Below, piece by piece: positions 10,208 through 22,162 of a stretch of 64,000 nucleotides of DNA (position 1 is the first letter of the stretch; every line of letters begins with the position of its first letter). Origin of the DNA: Abelmoschus esculentus (lineage: Eukaryota > Streptophyta > Magnoliopsida > Malvales > Malvaceae). The stretch lies in assembly GCA_035048815.1 (NCBI GenBank), contig JAUCBN010000020.1:1309501-1373500 (forward strand), in the 5' to 3' direction. Made by a program: the position numbers and the translations under genes. The notes beneath the pieces were generated by a model that made no database searches, was not told the DNA's origin, and worked only from the letters and a program-made list of their open reading frames with translations.

Positions 10208-11216
10208 ACTGTGTACGTAAGATTAAGGAAAAGTCGGATGCGATGAGACTCCTCTGGTGGTTGGGTTGCATTTAACCTTTTTCCATTCGCAACAATCCGA
10301 AACCTTTTCTTCCACTAAGAGTTTCATCAGATTGTTGTGAATGGAAAAGGATGAGTGCAACCTTTAAAAATAGGAAGGACACCGAAGCTGCTGGAGAAAT
10401 ATTGAGGTAGTTAAATATTCTGCCTCTGTTTTGCTATATTTCACTTTTCTGTTTTATACTTCTCTGAATCCCCTACCATGTTGATGTCCATCCCTTCAAT
10501 TCCCATTTTTTATTACTTGATAATTTTAAACTTGAGTACTGTTTTTGTGCTTTTAGTGAGCCTAGCTCATTTATAGGGGATTTAGGTTAAGGTAGGCGAG
10601 GCATTCTCTTGGAGCTGCAACAGCTTCTTGTTTCCAAAGAACTTACTGAATGGTGCTGTGATTTTATTATGACCATCATACTGCAGGTCAGCCTGTTTTG
10701 TCTAATTTTTTCATTGGACAAGCTTATTTATTTCGAATATTTCCTTCTATTAACTGAGGTTTCCCTGTTTATCTTTATATCTTTTGGCTTGTTATAGTTA
10801 CTGTTTTCTCTTTCATACAAGATGACATTGTACCTAGTCTAAGTGCAGCATCTCTAGCAAGGTCGAGAAATGAAATTCTTCTAGCTGACTAGTAAGCAAG
10901 CAAATATAATCTAATTAATGTATAAATTTTCCTGCTGATGTTTCATTATGAGATTTGAAACAAAAGAATCATATCCTAATGGTTTCAGTCTGCTCCGACG
11001 AGCTGAGTTATCAAACATCATAGAATGAAGTGAAGGCAATTACTTCTAGCATTCCCGTCCATTGCCTGGATCCCCGGTGGTACAAGACATAGCCTGGGAA
11101 GTTGAAAAGCTAATACAATAATCCTGTGGTAAGTTCAGCGCCTATATCCAGCTACTTTAGCACCCAACAATGAATTGAATATCTCATCTCCTTTGACCAC
11201 TGCATCTATCTGATAA
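10208..11216 (+). pseudogene. Duplicated gene-like locus, copy B (unrecognised)
   Basis: Direct-repeat partner of copy A at 6676-8568, lacking the 815 bp at 7503-8317 and a shorter stretch of the exon-like region. The equivalent of the copy A exon reads from 10609 MELQQLLVSKELTEWCCDF, and the downstream piece keeps the frame further than copy A (SLARSRNEILLAD then stop, near 10850). The better frame here suggests that copy A took the insertion of one A. Function unknown. Confidence 0.45.
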
Positions 11217-13764
11217 AACAATGGAATTGACATAATTAAGGTATACACTTTAGTTTAATGAATTCACATACCAATTCTTGTAGGGTAAAATATATAAACC
11301 ATCGCTGAATTTTGTTATTAAACTTATTTTAATTATCAAAATTTTAAAACGTTTTTTATACTTGACTCATTGTGTTATTTATGGTCTCAATCATTAAAAA
11401 TCACTTAATTAATTAATTTTTTTTTGGATGTCATTATTTCATTCATAATTGATTTCTATGTAACCATTTACTTATTTCTATTTAACCATTTACTCCCTAT
11501 GTATCTAATAAATAGTGGAGATTTTTTTTTTTAAAATAACATAAAAATAAAATTAATTAACAAATTTTAATGTATGGATTATAAATAATGCGATAAACAA
11601 AAGTTGTACAATAATTTCTCTGAGGCTTGGCGTTATTAGTCGAGTAACTTTAAATGATAAAAATTGAACGTAAAAATGTAGGCTTGACAAAAGAAAAAAA
11701 CATTATTGAAAGTATTTAAGTGTGTTTCTAATTGAATATAGTACTCAAATTCGTGTACTGATATCAAAGCTCAAAAAACACAGTTTGGAACTCAAAAAAT
11801 TTCTTTTTTTATCTCAAATACAATTCTATCAATTTAAAAACGTTCGTATAAGTTATTGAGAGTATTTAAGTGTGTTTTTAATCAATTTTAGATTATAACA
11901 ACGCCTAATTAAAATTTTTATCATTGATGCAATTCAAGTTCTAACATCTACCACAATCACCATACAACAATCAAACATGTAAATAAAGATGATGTACATG
12001 AAAAATATAAGATTTGAAAGTATATCAACCTCCAAAACTAGTTGATGTAACCTTCATTCAGCCTTCAATATTTTTTTCTTTCTCCAAGCTCCTTAATGGT
12101 TCACCAAGTTCTCTTACTACAAAGAAAGATTAGCAAGAGATTATTATTCTATTTAGGTGATTTAAAGATACTAAAACGACCTTTTAATCATCTTAAAATT
12201 CTTTAAAAAACTTATTCCCGTTCATACCATAAAACCCCTCTAAAATCTCATCCTTCCCACCTAAAATCAAATTTACCTTGTTGAATAAATCTTCTCAAAC
12301 TGAACATACTTCTCTGAAGCAACAAGACATAATTCGACTTTTTAAAACTCAAAATTCAACTTTTAATAATGACAAATTAAAAGAGAAATGGTTGAGAAAG
12401 AAAAATTGGAGGCAATAAAATGAGATGATATCACCTCCTTTGCCAAAATATAAAAAACAACCCTTTTTTTATTTAACCATTTATCAAAATACCTCAAGGT
12501 GTTATCCATTCAAGTCCAGTCAAGCCCAAGTTAAGTTCTAAACTCAACAAGATTTTAAGGCCCAAACACGAGATTAATTTCGGGTTAAAACAAGACTTTA
12601 AAGCCCAAACATAATATTTAACCTCGGATTAATTTGATACCGAATTTCAAAATTCGAATCGTGATAAAAAATTATTTATATAATTTATATTAAAATATTT
12701 AGTAGTCTTTCCGTCCCATGAAAGCACATTAAAAATGGAGTAAAAAAGAAAGGTACAAGCTGCTATAAGGACAAAACCTTCCGCATGAGATGATCATTAC
12801 TAGATTACACAATCAACGGTTGGGATTACGCAGACGTGGGTTACGAAATCAATAGTCAAAGTTCGGTTTATTTCAGTGTATTATCAAACTCAATTAGTGA
12901 TCTTAATAAAAAAAATATTATTTATTTTCAAAAAAATTATATTTATTTATTTTATTTATATTTTATAAAAAAAGATTAAAAATATAAATAAATACTGCCT
13001 CGTATTTACTTTAAAATTATTAAAAAGAAAAAACTAATATGTTATCAACGGTCCATATGTCCTATTTACAATTACTATTTACTTATATATGTTTTATCAC
13101 TTGATTAATTTAAATATAATATTATATTAGTCTATACGAAAATGAACCTTCAGTTAAATTTATGTCGTTTATGATTTAAAATTAAAATTAAAATTTATCT
13201 AAAAAAACTTAACGTCTTATTTTATTACATTAATTTTAAATATAAAAATTCCTAAAATCTTTGAATCACATTAATTAATTTTATTTAAAACTCTTTAATT
13301 ACTACATAAATCCCCTCTTTAATAATAATCTCCACAAGTTTCACTTATCTTTTGACAAAGATTGGAGTTGGCAATGTCTGCCACTGTTCTAATTTTTAAT
13401 TTTATTTTATTGCATAATGTTTTGTACTAAACTTTTTAGTTTAATGTGTCAACCTTGTCCCTTGACCTCACATTCAACTAATCTAGTAGCACAGATATTA
13501 TCAGTAATGTCAATATAATGACTGAACGATTAATGTCTAATAATTGAGAATATACTCTAAAACAGATACTACTGTAACACTGTAACTGATTCAGAAAAAT
13601 CTAATCACTACTCGTAACTTATTTAATTAATCAATCCTTGGAATTATTACTTCTTTCGAATATAAGTAATGGAGTCCAACGAATTCCATTCTACTTCTTT
13701 ATGTTTCTTTACATGGATTCGAATCGATAGTCTCTAAATTAGCTTATAATAATTTCATACACGG
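11217..13764. other. AT-rich intergenic DNA
   Basis: About 2.5 kb without a gene. A 'agtatttaagtgtgtttcta' segment near 11711 recurs in slightly changed form near 11862. The rest is low-complexity AT-rich sequence. Confidence 0.5.
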
Positions 13765-14062
13765 GTGATGAAAATTAAAATTTTTACATGTATTTTAATT
13801 TTAGGGTTTAGGGTGTATTGTTTAAAGAATTTATATTTAGGGATAATGGTTAGAATTTAGGATTTAAGGTTAAAATTTATAGCTTGTAAGTTAAAGTCTA
13901 AATCCTCATCTTACTACTCTAAAACCTAATCTCTAACCTCTAACCATTAAATTCTAACCACTATCCCTAGATTTTAAATCAAGCCTTAAACTAAATCTCT
14001 AAACACTAAAAAAAAAAGATAGTTGTAAGAATTTTAGTTTTTAACGTTAAATCGTTAATGTA
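13765..14062. mobile_element. Foldback MITE family F1 with TTTAGGG-rich arms, copy 2
   Basis: Left end 'gatgaaaattaaaattttta' pairs imperfectly with the right end, which reads on the other strand as 'aaaaactaaaattcttacaa'. The inner arms carry 'ttttagggtttagggtg' on the left and complementary 'ctctaaacactaaa' and 'cctaatctctaacc' runs on the right. Same family as the copies near 1888 and 27060. Confidence 0.55.
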
Positions 14063-14199
14063 TCAAATATAAATCCTTAGTATATATATGGAGAGAGTAT
14101 CAAGTTATATAGTGTAATTTTTTTAAATTCTTATACGTTTTTTTTATCGTTAGATGATTGAAACAGATAACTCAGGTCAACTATTTGGATGATTGAAAC

Positions 14200-14353
14200 C
14201 AGGGACGAAATTAAATGGGGGACGAGAAGAATTTTTTTTTCGCTTTTGTCCCCCTTTTTAATTTTTAAAAATTGTTATTTTTATGAATTTACCCCTTACT
14301 TTTAAACATTTATGTTTTGCCCCACTCAACCCCAATTCCTGGCTCCGTCCCTG
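14200..14353. mobile_element. hAT-type MITE (CAGGGAC ends), copy 2
   Basis: Starts CAGGGACGA and ends CCGTCCCTG. The 8-bp direct repeat ATTGAAAC flanks it at 14192-14199 and 14354-14361. It is 154 bp and non-coding, with tracts such as 'gtccccctttttaattttt'. Related to 1158-1330. Confidence 0.85.
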
Positions 14354-14361
14354 ATTGAAAC

Positions 14362-16032
14362 AGATGACTCAAATAAACTTCATACTTTATTTTCAAGTGA
14401 TAATCTTTAACTATTGATCTAAATCATATGTTTCAATCATTTAACGATCCAAACACTGTATAACACTTAAATAAATTTTATATTGTATAACTTGATCTCA
14501 TATATATATATAAAAGAAAAAAGGATTATCAGTTTCAAAGATATAATTTAAAATACTTAATATGAATAAGTTTATATGAGCTAAGTGTGCTTATAAATAG
14601 TTAATTCCATTGATTAGACTAAAAAAATTAAACAAAGTGTGTTAGCTCATAATGTAGGGTTTTGCATTCAATCCAGGGGACATTTGGTCTATAAATAAGA
14701 ATACAAGGCAATGGCTTATTGGGATTATATTATATATTATATTATAAATTATAAAGAAATGCTTATGTTAGGTAAACCTACTTATTACAACATAAACCCT
14801 AGGTGGAGTGGGACCCAGTGAAATTTCCATGCCCCATAATACAACACACTTGGATATTTGACTTTATTTATTTATTTTGTATTAGGGTTTATTATTTAGT
14901 ATACTCTTTAAATTTTAAATTATATATTTATCTATTTTAATTATAATTAATATAATAATAATACATATCATCGTCTTATTGATTTAAAATATAAAATAAA
15001 ATTTATATTTATATTTTAAAATTATTTTAAAATATTAAAATTGATATTTCCCCCTAAGTTTTAATTTTTAATTATTTATTTGAAAACAATATAAAAGTAA
15101 TTAAAATTAAAAATAACATTTATTAAAAATATATTTAATTTTTAATTTATTGAGAATGATATTTTCTATTTATGTATTTTAATTAATGCTATTTTTATTT
15201 TTATTTATTTATTTGTGTTATAATTAAGATAATAGTTTAAATTAATTAAATTTAATCTTTCTTACTAACAAATTGAAGGTACCTAATTGGTTTGGTGGTA
15301 AAATATACTTTAATTTCTTTAACCCACAAAATTTTCTTATAAACATAAGTAGTTGTTTTAACTAATTTAGATCGAATATTATAAATATAAAAAATATATT
15401 AAAACTTAATTCGGTATATTCTATTATTCATAACGGCAAGATTCTAAGTATAATTTAAATTAAATGCTTGTTAATTAAACTTTGCGTAATAGGAGGAGAA
15501 ATTATTAGGTGAATTATGTTCACTTTGTCATTCATCTATAGTCCAAGCAATCAAGACCGTTCATCTTTAAATAACTACTTAATAACTGCTCACTTATTAA
15601 TTACATATAGGAAAGAAGTGATGATTCATCTTGAAAAAATTAAAATGAACAGTTCTGATTAATTAAGATCACGGATGATATGGTAAACAATATTCACCTA
15701 ATAATTTTTCGGACGGAAGACTATCATCGTCGGTTTTGATAAGTATAAAGGTAAGAACATGAAAACAATTCAAAACCCCAAGTCCAATGCATTTATCATA
15801 TAATGGTGGAATGAAGTTTACAAATTTACTATGAGAACCGACAAGAATGAACCACCATTCCATAGTATAGTTTATGACACCAACCTAGTTTGGCTGACAA
15901 GAAAGTTTAGTACTAAATTTTCTCGGAAACTGTCCCCGTATATACAACCATCAGCATCAGAACAGAAGCAGAATCATACTCCATAAAGAAGAATGAAAAG
16001 AAAAGACAAGGATGATTTAGTTTTAGTTCAGT
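14362..16032. other. AT-rich intergenic DNA downstream of the LBD gene
   Basis: No gene seen. A TATA-like 'tctataaataag' near 14690 leads to no reading frame. The part from about 15850 to 16032 is probably the 3' untranslated region of the LBD gene, which lies on the minus strand. Confidence 0.4.
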
Positions 16033-16736
16033 TCAGTTCCTCATCATTCTAAGGGCAAGTGCTTGAAGCTCACCCAAATCATTATTGTAGGGTCTCTTCT
16101 TGGGGTAACCCTGGAGACAAAACTCATCTCTGCTCTGTATTTCTTGCATATTCATGGTGTCAACACTGTTGAGTTCAACCGAGTCAAGTGAGCTTTGTGG
16201 AGAAATGGGGTTCATGTAGGTTGGATGACTTGGAACGGAAGGAACAGTACCATAGACATTGCTTTGCCATTGATTCTCCATGAGATGTGAATTCATAGCA
16301 TTTTGAGCTAGTTGAGCTTTCACTTGCAGTAACTGAGCTTGGAGATATGACACCTATGAAACCAGGAAGAAGATTAGAAATGAGTTTAAAGCTAAGAGAA
16401 ACCAAAAAAATGGCAAGGGAATCTGATTGTTACCTGTTGTTGCAAGGCGAAAATATGAGCAACGCAACCGTAAACAGGATCTCGGATCCTTGCTTGAGCC
16501 TCGTAAGCAATGGTGACGACCGCCTCACAACGATCATGAGCAGGGATGTGCAGCAACAACTTGGAGGCATTGCTAGCACCGAACACTTTATGTATGGCGG
16601 CAAACCTTGCAGGGCCTTGTTCAGAACAGAAATAAGGCGCAAATATACAGTCAGGGGCACATTTTCGTCTCAGAAACTTGCAAGCACCGCAAGGGGAGCC
16701 AGTGCCAGTGCCAGAACCAGAACCGGATGATGCCAT
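16033..16736 (-). CDS. LBD16: LOB-domain transcription factor, LBD16-like
   Basis: Plant nuclear DNA-binding protein of class I LBD type, 207 aa from two exons: 16434-16736 (101 codons) and 16033-16353 (106 codons plus stop). The intron has GT (16433-16432) and AG (16355-16354) ends and phase 0. The zinc-binding block is complete: C16-x2-C19-x6-C26-x3-C30. The GAS block (FAAIHKVFGASN) and DPVYGC follow, then a leucine-zipper-like coil L98-x6-L105-x3-L109-x6-L116 that begins at the exon junction, as usual in this family. The N-terminus (MASSGSG..TGSPCGACKFL) and the FAPYF..EQG..RFAAIHK stretch resemble Arabidopsis LBD16 more than LBD29 or LBD18. LBD16 acts downstream of auxin response factors ARF7/ARF19 in lateral root initiation; that role here is inferred from family placement. 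The C-terminal half (after residue 120) is Ser/Asn-rich and less conserved. Confidence 0.93.
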
Positions 16737-18488
16737 GTCAGAGCTTTCAGCAGAATAAAGTAAACAAAGAGGATGGAATCAGAGGAATAATCAGATCTTA
16801 AAGTGTTTCAAAGAACACGAGTGCACTAGGAAACGGTGCTAAAAATGGGGTTTGTGGAACAGGCGATAGTTGTCTGGCTAGGTGAAATTGGGTCTGTTTC
16901 AGGGCACAAACAGTGATGAATGGGGGACATTGGAGCCCTTTATGTAGGGTTCTAAAGGAACATTTAATAATGGTTTTCAGCTACCATGGTCTATGGGGAT
17001 TATTCACTTAATGTTTAGTATATGATTTAAAGTTAGACTTACATTACCTGAGTATTTGTTTAACACGTTTGAAGTTTGATTTCTAGTGGTAGCTTTATGG
17101 TAGAAAGTTGCAACTTTTCCTTTTGATTTCTTTTATATTTTTCCGCCGATCGCCGCACGTTGGAACTGCTGCTGCTTGTCGCTTTGTGAGAGCCTGGTCT
17201 TATTGCCACTTGCCGGTAAACCCAACCGACAACCACTAATTGAATTGCTACTTTTTTCAACTCATTTTTAGTGCAGTTGGTTAATGTTGTTTTATATTAT
17301 TTGAAGACAAAACATGTACTGTAGGAGCATTATGTTTCAAAGCTAATCATTTTAATTCAGCAATGAGAAGCCAAGTTGAAGAAGCAACAAGGAGAAGGTA
17401 ACCATCATTATGCATTGCTGTTGATAAAGCCAAAAGTCTAACAAAACTAGAGCCCTGTGCAGCAAAGCAAAGGGAAATCGAGAGACTAAATCCATTAGTT
17501 GTTTAACTAAAGAAAGAAAATACCCGAGGTTCGAATGATGACGTTGTGAATGATACCGAATCTAAAACAGCTGAAAACCAGAGCACGAGCATGGATGGGA
17601 TTCAAGCTCGTCACTCCCTAACACAGGATAATGGCTGTTTGCATCAAATATTGTACATGCTTGTGTCATAAGACTCTGCCAGAGCACCACACCAGTAAGC
17701 AGGCTTATATAATGCATATGCAAAGATCATTTCTAGCCACTCAATGTTACCAGCATTTATAGTTCAAGTCAACTTACAGAGTCATCCATGCACATGCAAT
17801 GATGCAAACTAACAATTTCGATATCGATTTCCGATTCGAAAGACGTAACCTGCTGAATATAGGGATCAAGAGCTAAGCAAAGATCTAGTCATATGGTTAA
17901 ACTTTGAACTCCATCATAAACACGATGGAGATTGGATTTTCTTATATTTGCGAATGAAGACTAGATATGAACAATAAAGCAATAGTCTGGTATGTCCATT
18001 ACCATTTAATTCCACCATGTACAAAGAGAAGATGAAATCTAAGAAATGGATTAACGTAGCAACTGCTTGTCCTTTACCTATACAAGGCTTTGACATGGCA
18101 TAACAAGCTCAAGTTAAAGATCTCCAAGCTAACCCCAAAACAAGATCTTATCAAGACTCGACCTTGCTTCAGATAATCCAAAAGGAGACAAACTTCAGTT
18201 CTTTTCCTCAATATTTTACAGATAACATAGGTTGTAATGATAGTAACGCATGTCTAATCAGTTCCAAATAAGGCCACCCAGAAGGCCATAAACCGAAGAG
18301 GCTAATTCAAACAAGGTCATTTGGTCTTTCTCCCTGAGAGTACTTACTCTGAGGCCCAAGTCTGGGGTCTGGATAACAAAGGAGGTCTGTTGGTAGTAAT
18401 AATAATAACAGATTCAATCAGTTTCAAACATGGCCACTTAAGTAGACCTAGAAGGGAACATGTCAGAGGCTAATTCAAACAACCCAAT
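16737..18488. other. LBD upstream region and intergenic DNA with a possible coding relic
   Basis: The LBD promoter should lie from 16737 to about 17000; a CATAAA TATA variant on the minus strand near 16935 is a weak candidate. At 17458-17640 (+) one frame reads AAKQREIERLNPLVV, a stop, then LKKENTRGSNDDVVNDTESK, which looks like a coiled-coil exon relic of unknown origin. Two similar ~80-bp segments, both holding 'gaggctaattcaaacaa', lie at about 18260 and 18418. Confidence 0.35.
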
Positions 18489-19249
18489 TTAGTCTTTCAA
18501 CTTAGATGGAACTGGTTTACCGCAAGGTACAATAACATCATCCTTCCACTTCACAAAGTCAGATTTCTTAGGTACTTTCTTTCCAAGCCTTTTTGTAGAG
18601 TGCTTTCCTTTAGGTAGTTTTCTATATACTGAATAAGAAAGAAGAAAGGAAAAGAGAAATTATAAATAAATGGCAAGTTCTAATCTAGGCATTGGCATAA
18701 AGGGTGCACTAACCTTGACCTTTGTTAGTTCATAGACCTCCCCTAAAGCAACTTCACTGAGAAGCATGAGGCCCACACCACAGAATTCTTCCTGTCAGTA
18801 AAGCAATACTGAGCATTCTTGCTGACCAAATCAACAAAGGAAACCCCCTTGCCAAACAGGGAGACAAGTGTTACAAATGTTAGTCCAGCTGTATGCAATG
18901 ATGTACAATCATTTATAAAAAGAAAATGTAAGAGAACCATATAGCTAGTCACTGGAGCTTCTGGAGGAGCTATTCTTAGTCCCTGGCCAAGTATCCCTAC
19001 AAAATTTATCAACTGAGAACCTGCTGCATACAAAAATATCTCATAATCTTCGAAAAAATGTAGAATCAGGAAAATTGTCCCAAATTATTTGTAACAATTT
19101 GTGGAGCACTCATCTCCTAAGGAAATAAAAATCCATTTACCATGCCAGAGAAGCATTTTGTTACTAAGCTTTTCTCTGTAAGGAGCAAACTTATCAAATT
19201 CTCCTTCTCTTTCAAGAGAGAATACTTCTTCCAGTTCAAGTGTCCATTC
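18489..19249 (-). pseudogene. PARP1-type poly(ADP-ribose) polymerase catalytic-domain fragment
   Basis: Four exon remnants on the minus strand match the end of a plant PARP catalytic domain: 19141-19249 (ELEEVFSLEREGEF to LLWHG), 18938-19020 (NFVGILGQGLRIAPPEAPVT), 18714-18856 (FGKGVSFVDLVSKNAQYCFT, then LMLLSEVALGEVYEL), and 18489-18628 (LPKGKHSTKRLGKKVPKKS, ending CGKPVPSKLKD). Damage is plain. A 4-base insertion after the DRKN motif shifts the frame, and a base is missing before KLPKGKH. The acceptor before FGKG lacks AG. The Tyr of the H-Y-E triad (GVYFAD) is Ser, and the reading frame stops before the part that would carry the catalytic Glu. No N-terminal domains lie upstream. A catalytically dead partial copy is the best reading; the parent should be an intact PARP1 elsewhere. 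Confidence 0.88.
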
Positions 19250-19695
19250 CTGAAGGTAACATATAGTTGCAGTAATTTTATATTGCAAATTAAACCGACA
19301 GTAGAGAGGGAGGGAGGGAGGGAGAGGAAAATCAATAAACAAGGCCATAACCAGTTAAAAGTGAGCTTTTAAAAATGCATACTCACAGTATGAGTAGGGC
19401 ATGACTGGTAAGGAGATATTTCTCAATCAACAGAAAAGTTCCACTATCATGGGGAAGGGGAGTGATATCACGTTTGAGTTTTTTATATTTACATGTTTAC
19501 TGACGTATTTAAAGTCTATACAATAGGATTTTTAGTACATTTAGAAGTCCTACTAACAATAAACTACTACTCCTAATCTCCTTAGGTGATAAACACTTAG
19601 ATGATCAACTCTAAAATAACTACTAATTTTACGATAAGTAAAACCCTAATACTACTTAGACAACTTTTATTCCACTCAAATCGGAGAATATACAT
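19250..19695. other. Spacer, probably including 3' sequence of the Copia relic
   Basis: Contains a short (GGGA)n run at 19309-19324. The part next to the RNase H relic (about 19440-19690) may be the retrotransposon's 3' untranslated region or LTR, but I could not define LTR ends. Confidence 0.35.
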
Positions 19696-19925
19696 TATAT
19701 AATTCAGCATGAGCAAGAATTTTTCGAAGGAAGCTTTTGGTAGAACTTTTCTAAAAACATCCACCGCTTGCTCTTCTATAGGAACATATGTTAAGGAAAC
19801 TATTCCACTTATAAGTTTATGTAAAATAAAATGTTTATCAGTCTTAACATGCTTACTACTTAGTCCTATTGCGTTGAATATGATTCTTGGTTATTTGTAT
19901 GGTGGACTGATTATCGCAAAACATT
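19696..19925 (-). mobile_element. Ty1/Copia retrotransposon relic, end of RNase H
   Basis: The minus strand reads FCDNQSTIQITKNHIQRNRT, then two stops and a frame change, then KHVKTDKHFI, ISGIVSLTYVPIEEQAVDVF and LPKASFEKFL. This is the C-terminal end of a Copia-type RNase H domain, where 'CDNQS', 'TKH..' and 'LPxxxFEKF' are the usual landmarks. It is broken by the frame change and stops, and no integrase or reverse transcriptase remains next to it. Confidence 0.85.
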
Positions 19926-20799
19926 TCATACTTTTTTTTTGAATAAATTGCATAAATGGTTACTAAACTATACTAAAATATTTGTTTAGTCATTGAACTT
20001 TTAGAAGTCAAAAAACAATTATTAAACTTATCGTACTATCACAAAACAGTCATTGATTCATTTCATGTTATAAGTTATTGATAAATTTTAAAAAATTTAA
20101 TGATGATTTTTATAATAATTCAATAAATTTAATGATCATTTTATAATTTTTAAAAATTTAATGACCGACAATATATATAATAATTTTGATTAATTCAATT
20201 AATTAGTTAATTTTAAATCAAATTAACTAATAATTACAACCTTTTAAAAAATTAATTATTTCTAACATTAATTTATTAACTATTTTTTTAATTCAATTGA
20301 TTAATGTAATTAAAACTGAAATATGAACACCTACCTCATGCTTCAAGAAAGCACTTTTAGCCCTTAAAGAACCATTTTTTTGGGCTCCTTCTTTGAGCCC
20401 ATTTGTTATGCTAGTTTGTATATATCTTCCCAATCCCCTAACAAGAAAAGAAAAGATCCCAGATTTGAAAGCTTCGTCAGTAAATCATGCAAAGAAAGTC
20501 CAATCTTAATTCCTGATTAACTGCATATTTTTTCTTCAGCATTTTGTTGGGGGTGCTACCAGGTAAGCTTTCCAGGTTTAACTTCTCTCTCGCAGATCTG
20601 AATTTCTTCACTTTCGATTACCCTTTTTCTCGCTTTCTCATTCTCCAATTTTTGTTTTCAATAATTCTTGAACTAATTCCGGTCAATTCTTGAAGTAGTA
20701 CAGATTTTGAAAGTACCCAAACAGGTAAAAAAGGGACTTTGCTTTTGACACTTTCGAAGAAGATAAAAAGGGATTTGGGTCTCCCATTTTCGAAGAAAC
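19926..20799. other. AT-rich repeat-like DNA and the BET1 gene 5' region
   Basis: 19945-20330 is AT-rich and starts 'aaatggttactaaacta', a pattern seen at the ends of many plant repeats. The SNARE promoter and leader should lie within about 20380-20799. A donor-like 'accag|gtaagc' at about 20561 suggests an intron in the leader. Confidence 0.4.
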
Positions 20800-22162
20800 A
20801 TGAATCCTAGACGGTCAGTTGAATCTCTATTTTACGATTTTTTGTAACCCCAATGGTTTGGTCGCGTTAAATTGCTTGTTTAGATCTGTTTGTAAATAAT
20901 CGGCATCTGATCAGTTATTGGAGAAGTTCGCCCAATTAATTTGCCCTATTCCATATAAATTTTACTTGTTTCTTGATGATTCACATGTGATCCTAAGAGG
21001 GTGTTGCGATTATTGCGATATTGTTGAATCAAATCTTGAATTTCACTCGTAAAGCAGAACTTGCGATTATTGTGATGTTTTTGTGTTATATATCAAGTGT
21101 TAGAATGCTCTTTGATTATTAATCTTGATTATGCTTTGGTTTATATGTTTCACGCTTCAGCTGAAGAAGTTATCCTTTATGTTAATGTTCTTGCAATCTA
21201 ATGAGATCCACATGTGTGCAGGGACATGCGGAACAACAGAGTTGCCCTTTTCGATGGCATCGAGGAAGGCGAGATCTGAGCCTCTTCTTCTTACTCGCAT
21301 GAAATAGATGAGCATGAAAATGAAAGAGCAATGGAAGGGTTGCAGGACAGAGTCAATCTGCTGAAGAGAGTAAGTATCATCTTTTCTGGTAATTGAACCC
21401 GTCTCTCTTGTGTTCGCCCTGCTTCTGTAAGCTACGAGATAAATTGTAGCTTCTTAGTGGTGTAAATTCTTTCTTTTTAATTAATGTTGAGAACCTGGAT
21501 AAATGGGATTTTTGAATCTTGTAATGACCTGTAATAAAAGGATCCTTTTATATTCTTCAATTCCTTTCCCTTTCCGGTTTTGTCTATTTCAATCTTCAAA
21601 CTCATTCTCTTATAATAGTCTATCATTCAGGTTTTATGGCTCAAGCATGTTTTGGGGTAGATTTTTCAGGTTGAATCCTGATTCACTTGCATGTTCTAGG
21701 AAATCATAATATAATATGTCCTGATCAATGCCAGCATATTCTGATACATGTGATTTGTATAGCTTTCAGGCGATATACACGAGGAGGTGGATAGCCACAA
21801 CCGCATGCTGGATCGTATGGTATATATGCAGCAGTAATAAGACTGTCTTCCTCTGAATTGAATTGGTTTTTCCACTGCTAATAGTCATATATGCTGCATG
21901 GTTTTTAACTAGGGAAATGACATGGATTCTTCGAGGGGAATACTCTCTGGAACCATGGACAAGTTTAAGATGGTATGTGAACTAGCAAACTTTTCTCTGT
22001 GACTTTGCATAACTTGTAATAAGCATGTGTGGATGTGCATCTCTGTGACAATGAATTCGATCTGCTTCTCAGGTATTCGAGACGAAATCAAGCAGGAGAA
22101 TGTTTACGCTGGTAGCATCTTTTGTGGTTATTTTCCTGGTGGTTTACTATCTTACCAGGTAA
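20800..22162 (+). CDS. BET11: BET1-type Qc-SNARE, five exons, with an in-frame stop at codon 24
   Basis: Membrane-fusion SNARE of ER-Golgi traffic (Bet1 family, Arabidopsis BET11/BET12 type). Exons: 20800-20813, 21222-21369, 21763-21819, 21913-21972, 22073-22162. All junctions are GT-AG and phases close to 122 codons. The SNARE core (LQDRVNLLKRLSGDI, EEVDSHNRMLDRMGNDMDSS) and the C-terminal anchor (FTLVASFVVIFLVVYYLTR) are intact. The start MNPRRDMRNNRVALFDGIEEG is typical, but codon 24 is TGA (21277-21279) where relatives have an Arg codon, and the codon two before it is Glu instead of the usual Gly. As written, the full protein cannot be made. Translation could only restart at Met42 (21331), giving 81 aa with the SNARE motif and anchor but without the N-terminus. 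Options are a recent pseudogene, a tolerated truncation, or a sequence error. Confidence 0.85.

Noticed and set aside
14685..14720. TATA-like 'tctataaataag' as a promoter
   Set aside because: No gene or open frame follows on the + strand for over 1 kb.
16347..16730. 127-codon + strand frame opposite the LBD gene
   Set aside because: Shadow of the LBD exon; the minus strand carries the full LBD domain with splice sites.
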